From positions 438,437 through 502,436 of the forward strand of contig JAVSML010024366.1 in NCBI GenBank assembly GCA_038503035.1: 64,000 nt of DNA, written 5' to 3'. A program made the translations under genes and the position numbers. The notes under the pieces were generated by a model. The model worked only from the letters and a program-made list of their open reading frames with translations, was not told the DNA's origin and searched no databases. Below, piece after piece: positions 1-9,740 of this stretch (its first letter is position 1; each line of letters opens with the position of its first letter). This DNA is from Crocodylus rhombifer (taxonomy: Eukaryota; Chordata; Crocodylia; Crocodylidae).

Positions 1-388
1 CATAGTGAGGACCATAGTAAGCCCATGAACTGCATTTAAGATCTGAATTGGATATGAAATTATGAAATACTTTTAGGAATCATTATGCAGAGGGCCCATT
101 TAGACAAATTGCTCTACCTAGAAGTTCTTGGTGCCATATTGAATTCCTGCTATCAACAGTGGAATGTTGTTTATCCTTCGCAAGTGAAGATGACCGCAGA
201 CAGTGGGTGAGGGGGGAGAAGAGAGAAAGGAAGCAGGAAAGAAAAAGGGAGGGAGAAAGGAAGAGAGGGGAGGGGGGTAGAGGCTAAGTTGCATGGGTAC
301 ACAGGTGATTTTATAAGCCCAATCTTTGCCCTGAAAAATCTGCTGCATCAGGGGCAGGCGAGTGGTGAGGACTGGACATGAGAGGTCC
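1..388. other. Spacer with purine-rich tract
   Basis: No gene is visible. Positions about 209-277 form an almost uninterrupted purine (A/G) run with a single C, so the complementary strand is a pyrimidine mirror. Short frames read through it are low-complexity artefacts. It could form triplex DNA, but nothing else around it suggests a function. Confidence 0.7.
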
Positions 389-739
389 TCATTTTCCTAG
401 GACACACTTCCTCACTGCCTCTGCTGTGTGCTGCTGCTCGAAGGTCAGTGCTCTGCTCTGGACCAACAATCTCCAGGATGGACAGTTATGAGCGATTTGC
501 TCCCATGACTCTGAGTGGATGCCAAAACTCTTTAGGGGAACTTTTAGGATGTCCTTGTACTGCTTCTTTGGTGTGTCGTGAAAGCATACTCTATTTGACT
601 GTTCGCTGTAGATTTTCATCAGCAGGCAGGCTTTGGGCATTCTTGAAAAGTGGCTGGCCCATCTTAGCTGCACCAGTTTCAGTAGGCACAGCTTAGCTTT
701 GCCAGCACACTGCACTGAAATGAGTTGTAGAATTAGCAA
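389..739 (-). pseudogene. C-terminal relic of a non-LTR retrotransposon polyprotein
   Basis: A 116-codon minus-strand frame has the layout of the region after the reverse transcriptase in several non-LTR retrotransposon families: an LRWASHFSRM motif (family form LRWxGHVxRM), then a KKQYKDILKVPLKSFGI-type block (family form K+xKDxLKxSLKxFxI), a tryptophan spaced like the W-E-x-x-A element, and an alanine- and arginine-rich tail. The reverse transcriptase and endonuclease are not found beside it, so this is a 5'-truncated or fragmented copy. The plus-strand frame over the same bases is a shadow. The clade is uncertain: it is clearly not CR1 and is more like RTE/L2-type elements. Expression is unlikely. 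Confidence 0.6.
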
Positions 740-959
740 ATACAGTTTGTTAGTGATTTCAAGTGATGTATACTTTGCATTGTAAAAATATTATGAAGCT
801 TTAATACATCTCTCAGGCTTTCCATTATGGAGATTATCCATTCAGAATATTATGGATAAAAGCTTAATATCTAATATCTACCAAACTTCTTCAGTCAAAT
901 TTAATTACCTGTAGAAAAGTTATACAAATTACTATTATAAAAGTGTATGTTAGAAATTA
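740..959. other. AT-rich spacer
   Basis: No gene or recognisable repeat seen. Confidence 0.5.
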
Positions 960-1115
960 GAATAAAAGATCACAGGCCCTGGTTCTCCTGGGGGACTTCA
1001 ACCAACTTGACATTTGCTGGGAGTGTAATACAGCAGTGCACAGGCAATCCAGGACATTTTTGTAGAGTGTTGGGGACAACTTATTGGTGCAAGTGTTGGA
1101 GAGGCCAACTAGGCT
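960..1115 (+). mobile_element. CR1-like LINE endonuclease fragment
   Basis: Read on the plus strand this encodes LLGDFNQLDICWE and, about 20 residues on, DNLLVQVLERPTRLG. These match the GDFNYPDIxW and DNxLxQxVxxPTR blocks of the CR1 apurinic-type endonuclease, where the Asp and Asn of GDFN belong to the active site. Only about 50 codons survive. The next bases begin a different dispersed repeat, so the fragment is truncated on both sides. Confidence 0.65.
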
Positions 1116-1124
1116 AGGGATAGA

Positions 1125-1335
1125 CATTCAAAATTCTGAGCCTGAATTGATTTAATCTTTGCAGGTTAGTCTAACCTGAAAACTTAAACCATTTTGGAGA
1201 TGGATAGACATTTCCTTTTCATTCCAGAAATGCAGGCACATGCCTGCAGTGGATCAGGTTAGAAGCCAGGCAGTCCACAGCAGCCCTCCCTTCCATTCCA
1301 CAATGCTGAGCTGAGATGGGGCATGGCCAGTCCCC
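1125..1335 (+). repeat. Dispersed non-autonomous repeat, copy A
   Basis: This segment matches a second copy at about 42452-42700 in the same orientation. Both share a start resembling AGGCTAGG-ACAGACA, then a GGTTAGTCT core, then TTATTCCAGAAAT.CAGCCAC and a TGCCTGCAGTGG core. Neither has coding potential. It is probably a non-autonomous DNA transposon, but I did not find clean terminal repeats or target duplications. Confidence 0.5.
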
Positions 1336-1794
1336 AACAGGAAGCATTGATTAGGGAGGGGTTTCTCCTCCCTCCTGAGCAGCCAGCAGAGTTGATAACA
1401 CAGTGCTTATCACCTCTAACTCAGTGTTTATCAACCCATTAAGAAAACAAAATCTTCTCTCATTAGTTCAAGCTCTTCTTAAACAAGTTTTTTGGAAGGA
1501 AAAGAGGGACATTACCAGCTACCTGTTGATTAGCTCCAAAGAACCCTAAGTTAACACCTTTCTCCTGTCTCCCACAGCACAGACTGGAGCCAGCATGTGG
1601 TATGCTAGCTAATGCTGAGAGGTGTCTGTGTAAGAGAGAGGGGAGGGGGGAATTCCTGCTTGAGCAGGGAATGTTGAGGGGGAGGAGCAGGAGAAAGCCA
1701 GGCAGATAATGCTGTACCTGCAGTCTGTGCTGGAGCTTCAGCAAGGGAGCCAGCCCTGCAGCTGGAGCAGAGAGCCCCACCCAGCCCAGAGAGA

Positions 1795-1892
1795 ATGCCT
1801 GGATACTGGAGGATTCTGTTTGCAGAGCTGCTGGCCATTATCTTTGAAAACTCATGGCAACTGGGAGGGGTTGACTATAGTGCACATCTTTT
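1795..1892 (+). mobile_element. Possible CR1-like reverse transcriptase scrap
   Basis: The plus strand encodes LLAIIFENSWQLG, resembling the CR1 reverse transcriptase block ARIFENSWxxGxVPxDWK, but the expected DWK part is not recovered. It is a very short match next to the LTR-like block and may be chance. Confidence 0.25.
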
Positions 1893-2655
1893 AAGAAACA
1901 GATAGACAGACATGGGTTGGCAACTTATTGATAGTCCCTCAATGCCAAGTACGCGTCAGGTGATTCCAATGAAGTCAGGCGTCCCTCAATCAATGCTGTC
2001 AGAGTGTTACCGGGGAAGGTCCCTGGATCAAGATCGAATCCTCACTCACACCAGGAGTCTGGGGTCCAGGAGCGGAACAGAAATGACCTTTCTGTTCCCT
2101 CCTTCCTGCTGGTTACCTGATGCATGTGCTTTTTATACCTAGTCTTATGTTAATCTATTGGCCTCAGAGCCACTCATAATGTTGCCCGATAGCTGTTACC
2201 CTATGGGATTGAAAGGTGTTAAAATTATCATAAAAGGTTACTACCCAGACTAGGGTTTATCCAATAAGCAAATTATGATTCAGCACCTGTAGGTTTGAAA
2301 TTGACATTGCTCCGCCTAAGTTCCAACCCCTTTTAGGCTTCATTTGAATATGCTTTCTTAGGATATGTTTTCTTGAAATGTGTTGGGTGTGCCAGGCAGT
2401 TAGATCTAGTTTTATCATCAAGGCTGAACCCTGAGCAAAAAAACGTTAGGTCTCCTAATCTTACAACTACAGCTTTGCCTATGGGGCCCGGTCGGTTTTA
2501 TGAACAGTTAATTTTATAATTTTAGTTAAACTTATGGCAGACAAGTTACATTTGCAGTTTACAAAATTACAAGCTTTAATATTTCCTGTTTAAGCAAAAT
2601 ACCAAATGCCTTCAAGAAGCACATATTTATTGCTTATTAATTCCTCTGGTTCTGG
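1893..2655 (-). mobile_element. LTR-like block (probable solo LTR, minus orientation)
   Basis: A stretch without coding potential shares blocks in the same order with positions 21780-21960: ACAGATAG, GGCAACTTATTG, a CCCAGTAT/CCAAGTACG-type segment, CCAGTGAAGTCA and a CAATCTATGCTG-like segment. On the minus strand a TATA-like AGGTATAAAA lies at 2131-2140, and an AATAAG follows near 1924. The element looks truncated at its left (3') end. No env, gag or pol frame adjoins it. The right end is set by the start of a CR1 fragment. Confidence 0.45.
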
Positions 2656-2659
2656 CTGT

Positions 2660-3039
2660 TACAAGCTGGGGCATATGACTTTGAGGGAGAGGCTGAGACA
2701 ACTGGGCTTATTTACTTTGGAGAAGAGAAGACTGAAGGGAGATTAAATAGCAACTTTTAACTACCTGAAGGGTGCTTCCAAAGAGGATGGAGCTAGACTC
2801 TCAGTGGTGGCAGATGACAGAAAAAGGAGCAAGGGTCTCAAGTTGCAGCAAGCAAAATTTAGAAAAGATATGAGGAAAAACTTTCTTGCCAGGAGGGTGG
2901 TAAAGCAATGGAACAAGTTACCCAGAGAGGTTGTGGAACCTCCATCCTTGGAGGTGTTTAAGACCTGACTAGACAAAGTCTTGGGTGGGATGATCTAGTT
3001 CAGGATGGTCCTGCTTTGAGAAAGGGATTGGACTAGATC
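2660..3039 (+). mobile_element. CR1 LINE 3' end
   Basis: The plus strand encodes the last part of CR1 ORF2: LRERLRQLGLFTLEKRRLKGD, a short gap with one stop, then RKNFLARRVVKQWNKLPREV and EPPSLEVFKT. The untranslated tail runs to GGATTGGACTAGAT, the usual CR1 end region. Everything upstream is missing, as expected of 5'-truncated CR1 insertions. The reading frame carries stops, so it is inactive. Confidence 0.8.
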
Positions 3040-3115
3040 AGTGGTTCTCAACCATTTTATACTAGGACCCATTTGTAAACATTGGCCCCAACCCCGTAAT
3101 AGGTTAAAAAGAAAA
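3040..3115 (+). mobile_element. Charlie-type hAT terminus
   Basis: The sequence CAGTGGTTCTCAACCATTTT directly follows the CR1 tail and matches the terminal inverted repeat of many Charlie-type hAT elements. I could not find the opposite terminus, so the copy is truncated or interrupted near 3115, where a different sequence rich in TTTCATTTCAA/GAAACAG motifs begins. Confidence 0.45.
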
Positions 3116-3720
3116 TAGTAGGGCTGTGAGAAATTTTGTCAGCTGTTTCATTTCAACACTGTTTTGACTGATTTTTGAGCTTGAAACAGTGAAATAGAAA
3201 TGAAACAAAGGGCTTTGAAACAGCCTCAGAATGAAACGAGGACAGTCAAAACTTTTTGAAAGTTTCAAAACATTTCAAAGCTTAAGTTTGGCTTGCCAGA
3301 TGGGGAAACAGAAAGTAAAGAAAGGGAGAGGGAAAATAGGGGAAGGCAGAGGGGAAGGAGAAGGACTGCTCTCATATTGACTGTGTAGCTGGCCAGTGAC
3401 TGTCCTTCCCTGAGGTCCCTTCCAATCTCAGTGCTCTGGGGGAGGGATGGAATAACAGCATAAAAGGCAGTGTTATTTGAACTGGTCTGCTTTCCACCTT
3501 GGGGTCTGACCATTACTGAGCTATCTTCCAGCAGCTCAGGAGCGTTAAACAACAAAGGCTTCCGATGGCATTGATTTGAATGATTTCCTACTTGCTAGCC
3601 AGCCTAGCAAGTGGGATTCCATAATACCTTTTGCTTTGTTCCAGACCCTTTTATTTTATTGCTACATTCATTGATTTATTCTTTTCAATTTCATAATTAT
3701 ATTGGATATTACTCTATAGA
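3116..3720. other. Spacer with purine-rich and AT-rich tracts
   Basis: No gene is visible. Positions 3120-3280 contain interleaved GAAAC/TTTCA motifs that can fold back on each other, possibly a decayed MITE. Positions 3300-3370 are purine-rich. The short frames here are low-complexity. Confidence 0.4.
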
Positions 3721-3723
3721 ATT

Positions 3724-3955
3724 TATACAGGAAGGAGATACATTTATATTTTATTCCTTTACATTTATACCTTGCAGCATATACTATACACCTTAAAAGT
3801 TATACAGGAAGGGAGATAAATTTATACCTTGCGACATATACTACACATCTTATAGAATTTATATAGGCATGCAGATACATTTATACCTTGTGGCATAGAC
3901 TACAAACCTTAGAATGTATATAGGAATGCAGATACATTTATATATTTGTATAAAA
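3724..3955 (+). repeat. AT-rich minisatellite, about 58-bp unit
   Basis: Four degenerate copies of a unit beginning TATA(C/T)AGG start at 3724, 3801, 3860 and 3917, giving spacings of 77, 59 and 57 bp; the first copy carries roughly 19 extra bases. Each unit contains GATACATTTATA and most contain CCTTG.GGCATA. The array lies directly upstream of the hAT element. A similarly AT-rich, TATACAGGAACACATACATA-type region lies at the equivalent place beside the second hAT copy (39090-39240), so it probably belongs to the transposon's 5' region. Confidence 0.6.
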
Positions 3956-4102
3956 ACAAGACACTATGAAACACCCGATGAAGTGTGGTGGAAAGGCAGG
4001 TGGTAAGCCTTGAGGGCAGGGAAGAAGAGGAAGTAGAGGGACAGGTGCAAGTTCCCACCACCCCCAAACTGAGATGCACCCTCTTTCTTACAACTAGCAA
4101 GG

Positions 4103-4435
4103 ATGAGGCTTCCAGAAGCATCAAGCAGCAGCACCAGCATAACAGTCTCCTCCACCCCCATGCTAAGCTTTCCAGTGCCAAAGGAAGAGCTGGATCTGGA
4201 TCTGAGTGCCATAGCAAGGGAAATTCTAGGGAAGGAGGGGGAATCAGTTGAGTTTGTGCTCCACACCCCTCAAGTTCCCCCTAGAGCCAGGTCTCCTTCA
4301 CCAGAAGGCACTTCAGAGGAGTTTGAGGTAGAGGTTATGGAGGCTAGTGGTTCAGCTGAGTCTGCTCCCCCTGTTGCTTTGCCTCTGCCTGCTGAGGAGG
4401 GGGAAATTGCAGCATTCACACATGCACCCACATGA
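4103..4435 (+). pseudogene. hAT transposase N-terminal region
   Basis: A 110-codon frame opens with an Ser/Thr-rich stretch, then KEELDLDLSAIAREILGKEG and a FVLHTPQVPPRARSP block, ending in an acidic, proline-rich segment. The same protein segment is encoded on the minus strand at about 38576-38821, where the equivalent block reads KLDLSTIAKEILGKEG. Conservation of the reading frame between two copies about 34 kb apart shows it was coding in the ancestral element. Just downstream (about 4440-4510) the frame shifts into VVWNYFELVDDTTYSIFLH, which resembles the start of a BED zinc finger, but its cysteines and histidines are not all recoverable. The function by family is DNA binding at transposon ends. 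Confidence 0.6.
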
Positions 4436-4739
4436 GTGGGTAGTGTGGTCTGGAATTATTTTTGAGCTGGTAGATGATACCACATACAGTATCTTCCTGC
4501 ACTTCTGAACCAAAACCAGCCAGGGCAAGGGAACAAAACACATAAGCACCATGGGGATGCTCATACATCTCCACAGGCAGCACCCTCTTGCCTTTGCTCC
4601 TCTGCAGCCTGGCACTAGTGGGTGCATGCCCAAAGGGAAGTCCCCCTCTCACTCCAAAGCCCTCATCCCCACAGAGCAGAGGCAAGCCACCCTGGAGTGA
4701 TGCGGGAAAGGTGGACAGAAAGGTGGGGGTGTTGCAAGG

Positions 4740-5021
4740 GTGAGGGATATCACCCAGAGCATTGGGGAGATGCTTGCTGTTGAAGGTCAGCCCTTCTTCT
4801 TAGTTGAGTGGCCAGGGTTCGGGTGGCTCATGGCACTCCTGGCCCCATCCTACCAAGTGCCCACACAAACCACCTTCAGCAGGATGGTGGTGCCCTCCCT
4901 ATATGAGGCATGCAGGGAGTACTTGAGGGAGGAGCTGCACAAGGCAGGTCCGCAGGTAGTCTTACACTTTAACTCAGACATCTGGAGCAGCTGGGGTGGA
5001 GTTACCTATATCTTGACATGA
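4740..5021 (+). pseudogene. hAT transposase core, first half
   Basis: The 93-codon frame gives IGEMLAVEGQPFFLVEWPGF and RMVVPSLYEACREYLREEL, then FNSDIWSSWGGVTYILT. These match the ZBED/hAT family order: the QPF-VE-xGF block, the IPxLY block, and the TTDxWTS block whose Asp is the first catalytic residue; that Asp is retained. The frame ends exactly where CR1 sequence begins. The protein continues after the insertion as AYLSLTKHWCN. ILT and SLT occur on both sides, so the CR1 entered in the middle of this block. Confidence 0.75.
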
Positions 5022-5653
5022 GCCATCAATGTGATACTGCAGCTAGTAAAGCAAACAAAATGTGGGCCTGCATCAATAGTTGCTTCTCAAGCAAATCCCA
5101 GGACGTCATTCTCCCATTGTACTCGGCCTTGGGGAGGGTGCAGCTGGAGTATTGCATCCAGTTTTAGGCTCCACAATTGAAAAAGGATGTGGAGAAGCTT
5201 GAGAGAGTGCAGAGGAGAGCCACAAATGATCAGAGGTCAGGAAAACACCTTATGATGACAGGCTGAGAGCCATGAGGCTCTTGAGCCTGGAAAAGCGTAG
5301 ACTCAGGGGTGATCTGATGGCCCCCTATAAGTTTATCAGGGTGCTCTCCAGCATCTGGGGGAACATCTATTCACCAGAGTGCCCTGAGGGATGACAAGAT
5401 TGAATGGACACAAACTCCTCCATGACCTTTTCAGGCTGGACATAAGGAAGAATTTCTTTACTGTCCGAGCCCCCAAGGTCTGGAATAGACTGTCGCTGGA
5501 GGTGGTTCAAGCACCTATTTTGAACACCTTCAAGAGACAATTATCTTGCTGGGATCCTATGATCCCTGCTAACTTCCTGCCCCCAGGGCAGGGGGCTGGG
5601 GCTCAATGATCTTCTGAGGTCCCTTCCAACCCTAATGTCCATGAATCTATGAG
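5022..5653 (+). mobile_element. CR1 LINE 3' end nested in hAT
   Basis: A CR1 3' portion in the plus orientation, from MSHQCDTAASKANKM through VQLEYCIQF, RVQRRAT, an RLDIRKNFFTV-like block (5391-5609) and AGGTCCCTTCCAACCC, ending in ATGAATCTATGAG. It carries many stops and frameshifts. It sits inside the hAT transposase, so it inserted after the hAT element was in place. It is of the same general subfamily as the CR1 at 58740-61985, which also reads MSHQCDTTARKMNKT. Confidence 0.85.
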
Positions 5654-5654
5654 A

Positions 5655-6216
5655 CCATGCCTACCTATCTCTCACAAAACACTGGTGCAACCAGTCATGC
5701 CATTGGTGGACTCTCCTTCAAGCCAAGGTGATAGATGAGTCCCACACAGCAACCAAGATCATGGGAGCCATGAACTACTTGGTGCAGGGGTGGCTTGTTG
5801 GGCATGGTGAACTCACCCATGGGTTTATGGCCACTGACAATGGGGCCAATATGGTCAAGGCAGTCCATGATGCCAACTTTGTTGGCATCCACTATATGGC
5901 ATACAAGTCCCACCTCATTGTCAAGGACAGCTTGGAGAGGGACAGGGCTGCCAGTGATGGCACCAGCAACATCAGCAAGCTCATTTCCAAATGCAGGAAG
6001 GTGGTAGGCAACTTCCACAGGAGCATCAAGGGGGGCAAGATGCTCTGGGACAAACAAGCAGAGCTGAATAACTCACATCACCAAATCATGTACGATGATG
6101 AGACTTGGTGGAACTTCATATACCTGATGCTCAAGAGGCTGGTGGAGCAACAAAAGGCCATCCATGAGATGGCCTTGCTCAGGAAGATTGGGATCAAAGG
6201 GCCCCTTAACAGCTGA
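5655..6216 (+). pseudogene. hAT transposase core, second half
   Basis: From about 5655 the frame gives AYLSLTKHWCN and then, from 5728, a 162-codon open stretch: AKVIDESHTA, the MATDNGANMVKAVHD motif (second catalytic Asp in TDNGANM), LISKCRKVVGNFHRS, DKQAELNNSHHQI, and DDETWWNFIYLMLKRLVEQQ, equivalent to the family DVxTRWNSTYxMLxRLxEQ. The Arg and Asn of the RWNS motif are replaced (WWNF), which fits decay. It ends in a stop at 6214. Remnants continue downstream to the C-terminal dimerisation region near 6800. Confidence 0.8.
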
Positions 6217-6289
6217 GTGTGATACCATCTCCCATATCTTGGTGATGGCCCTTCCTTGAGGCCATTGAGACCCTCAGCACTGGTGGTAC

Positions 6290-6905
6290 CTCCTTAGCCA
6301 AGTGATCTCCATAGTGAGGGAACTTCAGAGTCAAATGGAAAGCTTTGAGGGGACCAATGTTCCGGGCTGGGGCAAGCTGCTGTCACCAGACATCCAAGCA
6401 CTGGTGAGGCAGTTGAAGAAAGTCATCAGGAAATGGCTTGATCCCTTGTGGTCCAGTACAGGCTATGTGCTGGCTGCCATGAGTGACCCAATGGTGAAGA
6501 GCAGAGTATGTAGCAGCCATAGCATGAATCAGTAGATTGAGGTACTGGTGAAGAGAGTCAGGGAGGCAGGGTGGTGTGTAAGAGGGGGATCCACTGTCCC
6601 ACGCTAGCATGCCATTTCTTCCTCCACCACAGGCACTGGTAATGTGGGCCAAGGGAATAGCTTCCATAGTGGGGTCAAGAGGCACCATAACCCACCCTCC
6701 ACCTTGCCAAGGACGTGGAGCCACTCCAGATGTGGCTGGATCTAGCCACAGCTCCCTGGGAACACCTGTCCTGTCCACCACACCTCCTTGGATCCTGGCT
6801 TGGTGGAGCAACTGGTGTTCCTGAAGTTGAACCACCGGCTGCTGGAGTTCCCCAAGCTCCAGGTGCAGATGAAGCGAATTCCACTTTCCTCACTCTGTCT
6901 GCACC
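6290..6905 (+). pseudogene. hAT transposase C-terminal region
   Basis: Fragments in shifting frames follow the core: WGKLLSPDIQALVRQLKKVI and YVLAAMSDPMVK (typical of the segment before hATC, where family members read AxxLDPRxK), and at 6788-6870 DPGLVEQLVFLKLNHRLLEF, matching the last hATC block (LVxxLVFLKxN). The canonical SxxERxFS motif was not recovered. Several stops and frame changes show that this gene is dead. Confidence 0.55.
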
Positions 6906-6940
6906 TATTTTCTTTTTCATTTTTTAAAAGCCAACTTTTT

Positions 6941-7040
6941 AAAGTGAGGGGTCACTTGCTCCCCCCATGGCAGGGGGTTGGTCTTGATGATCTGCTCAGG
7001 TCCCTTCTGATCCTATCAGCTATGAAACTATTACAATTGT
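6941..7040 (+). mobile_element. CR1 LINE 3' tail scrap
   Basis: This contains CCATGGCAGGGGGTTGG, TGATCTGCTCAGGTCCCTTC and a CTATGAAACTATTAC end, identical in layout to the CR1 3' UTRs at 30320-30390 and 48585-48655. Only about 100 bp are present, right next to the hAT remnant. Confidence 0.75.
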
Positions 7041-7977
7041 CCTCATGGATCACACTTATAAGAACCATATAAGTCATGTAAACACTCTTGGGCATTTGGC
7101 TGTTTCCTGAGGAGATGAGCATTTTTGTATTGATATGACTAATGCACTCACACATTGTCATATAATATATTAGGAAGTTGTTTTTTTTTTCCTTAAAAAG
7201 CGGGGAGGGGAGTTTTAACAGTAATAAGTATAATCTGTAGGTGCATATGTTAAGACTATAGTGTTTAGTAAACATGCCCCATGTCATTTGAGAGATTTGG
7301 AAATAATGATCAGTCTTTATAGCACTGTTACCTGTATTCTGTATTCCATTAAATGCTTCACTGTAAAAATCTTTATTTAATTGATATCCAGATTTAGCCA
7401 AGATGAATTTATTTCATATTCCCAGAAGAAAATATCAAATAACTTGGGTTTTTATCTCTTTTCCAGAGCCAGAATGAAGTGGCCATTAGGGTTTATAATC
7501 TGCCTATGTATGCATGGCAGACGGATTTTTTTCATTTTTGCCATTGTCATCTTCTAGCTTTCTATTTTACTTTCCCCTAGTAAGAAGGAAGTAAGGCAGT
7601 CACCAAAACTTGATGAAATTGAGATAGAAATCATACTGACTTTCAAACTAGCTACTAGTGCTACGTATTTCTGGAGCTCTACTGATTGTGAGTCATCGTG
7701 CTATTCCTGGGTTACTGTTAAGTTTAAGCTCAGAACAGAACCCTCTGATTATGACAAGATTCATTTATATAACATTTTATACAATGACAAAAATGACTTA
7801 AAAGTTCCTGTAGCACTGCAGAAAGGCATTCAGAAAATTAAAAAAAAGTCTGAAGAGAAAAGAAAGGTTTCTATTAACAACAGGACTGTTTAAATGTCTT
7901 TTACTGGGATTTCTCTGCAGGGGAAGAGATATGAAGGACAGAAAGGAAAGAAAATCTCTTCTAAAGGCACTAGTATG
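7041..7977. other. AT-rich spacer
   Basis: No gene or recognised repeat. Minus-strand open frames at 6952-7401 and 7798-7983 have no family resemblance and are AT-rich. Confidence 0.5.
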
Positions 7978-8936
7978 TTTCATAGTTAGTAGGGTCGAAA
8001 GGAACCTGAGCAGATCATCAAGTCTGACCCCCTGCCATGGCAGGAAAGAGTGCTGCGGTCAAATGACCCCAGCAAGGTGTTCATCTAGCCTCCCCTAAAA
8101 GACCCCCAGGGTAGGAGCCAGCACCACTTCTCTTGGAAGTTGGTTCCAGATCCTAGCCACCCTGACAGTGAAGTAGTGCCTCCTGATATCTAGTCAGAAT
8201 CTACTCTCTGCCAGCTTGTGACTGTTATATCTAGTCACTCCTGCTATTGCTTGGGGGAACAGGGACTCCCCCAGTGCCTGCTGGTCCCCTCTGACTAGTC
8301 TGTAACAGGCCACTAGATCCTCCCTCAGTCTTCTCTTCTGGAGGCTGGACAGGTTCAGGTCCCTTAGCCTCTCCTTGTAAGGCCTGCCCTACTGCCCCCT
8401 GATCATGCGAGTGGCCCTCCTCTGGACCCTCTCGATGTTGTCCACATCCCTCCTGAAGTGTGGTGTCCAGAACTGGATGCAGTACTCCAACTGGAGCCTG
8501 ACCAGTGTCGCATAGATAGTGGGGGTCACATCCTTGGACCTGCTTGAAATGCATCTGTGGATGCATAACAAGGTACGGTTGGCCTTCCTGACTACATCCC
8601 CACACTGTCAGCCCATGTTCATTTTGGCATCCATAATGACTCCAAGATCCTTTTCTGCCTCTGCACTGTTAAGAAGGGAGTTCCCCAGCCTGTAGGTATG
8701 CTGCTGGTTCCTCCTCCCCACTTGTCATGTTGAAACCCATCCTGTTCTCATCCGCCCTCCCCTATAATCTGTCTAGGTCCAGTTGCAGCCTATTCTTCCT
8801 TTCTGGTGTGCCCACTTCTCCCCACATCTTGGTGTCATCTGTGAATTTGAACAGGGTGCTTTTTACCCCTTCATCCAAGTCGCTGATGAAGATGTTAAAC
8901 AATACAGGCCCAAGGATTGAGCCCTGTGGAACCCCA
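7978..8936 (-). mobile_element. CR1 LINE, 3' half, left part of split copy
   Basis: On the minus strand this contains CR1 ORF2 from the reverse transcriptase thumb to the 3' end: [37 protein letters not shown], and the 3' UTR with TGCCATGGCAGGGGGTCAG. The left edge is the CR1 3' terminus (CATAGTT.AGTAGGGTCG). At 8936 the copy is interrupted by a solo LTR, and the same CR1 resumes at 10318. Frameshifts are frequent. Confidence 0.85.
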
Positions 8937-9269
8937 TGTCACGGAGTGGGTGCAGGGGCAGCCGTGATTCCTCTAGCACCCCCTGCCATGTCCAATTAGG
9001 TGATTCAGCACCCTCAACTCACCCACCATGTCTTTGATGTTCTAAGTTCAGTAAAGGAGGCTGCCTTGTCTCGCCTTGGACACTACTTTGCACTATGCCC
9101 CGTTCCGATTAGGGTGCCCCAGTGCACCCCTGCCTTAAGGGCGATGCATGCCTCCAACCTTCCCTTCAGCACGCCCCAAGCCTCACAGCTATTCCTGGGT
9201 GTTATCAAGCCCTTACACTTCAGCACCTTACCTGGTGCCCCAAGCTGGTTTCACCACCAGCGCCCCCTG

Positions 9270-9395
9270 TCTGGGGCCTATGGCGCGCCTCTCACGCCCG
9301 TTGCCCCCTCTGGGGCNNNNNNNNNNTCTGGGGCCTATGGCGCGCCTCTCACGCCCGTTGCCCCCTCTGGGGCCTATGGCGCACATTTCCCGTGC
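9270..9395. repeat. 39-bp minisatellite in the LTR
   Basis: The unit begins TCTGGGGCCTATGGCGCGCC. Unit starts are visible at 9270 and 9309 before the gap, and at 9327 and 9366 after it. Both visible spacings are exactly 39 bp. The last unit diverges after about 20 bases. Confidence 0.85.
9317..9326. other. Assembly gap (10 N)
   Basis: Ten N lie inside the 39-bp minisatellite. Only 8 bases of a unit precede the gap and a new unit starts right after it, so the real missing length should be 31 bases plus a multiple of 39, not 10. It is most likely a placeholder for an unresolved repeat. Confidence 0.9.
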
Positions 9396-9740
9396 TTGGG
9401 GCTCAGGTGGCCGCAGCCATGCCTGGCCCCTTGACCCTTTTCTGGGTCACTTGCCCCACTGGGCAAAATACTGCCCTCACAGGCTGGGGTCTCAACCCCT
9501 ATATGCCGAGCGCCTCTACGGCGCTTGCTCGCCGTGCCCACTGTGGCACTAGAGTCCCCAGCACTGTGGAGCCCTCTGGGACTCTCTCCTGGTCCTACCC
9601 CGGTTGGGGCTCAGGTGGCCGCAGCCATGCCTGGCCCCCAGGACCATTGTCTCGGTCCTTTGCCCTGATAGGGCTTCTCTCTAGTCTCGCCCCACAGGGT
9701 GGGGTCAACACCCCTCGATACGCGCGCCACTGATGCAAAC
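9396..9740. repeat. 208-bp tandem duplication in the LTR
   Basis: A 35-bp segment starting TTGGGGCTCAGGTGGCC is identical at 9396-9430 and 9604-9638. The following sequence is recognisably similar in both (GGGTCACTTGCCC/CGGTCCTTTGCCC, GGCTGGGGTC/GGGTGGGGTC, CAACCCCT/CAACACCC), so this is an imperfect tandem duplication with a 208-bp period. Confidence 0.75.

Larger units (their letters stand above)
3960..6905 (+). mobile_element. Decayed autonomous hAT transposon, split by CR1
   Basis: An element-length block carries hAT transposase motifs in order on the plus strand: an N-terminal Ser/Thr-rich region, a broken BED-finger-like segment, the RNase-H-like core, and a C-terminal hATC-like end. 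A CR1 copy interrupts it at about 5022-5653. A second copy of its first 850 bp lies at 38200-39080 on the opposite strand. Frameshifts and stops make it non-functional. I found no certain terminal inverted repeats, so the outer limits are approximate. Confidence 0.7.

Noticed and set aside
448..696. Plus-strand 82-codon frame over the first LINE relic
   Set aside because: It is the antisense shadow of the minus-strand reverse-transcriptase C-terminus, which has recognisable motifs; this frame has none.
9270..9395. Repeat array as a CRISPR-like structure
   Set aside because: Units are directly tandem without unique spacers and the DNA is vertebrate.
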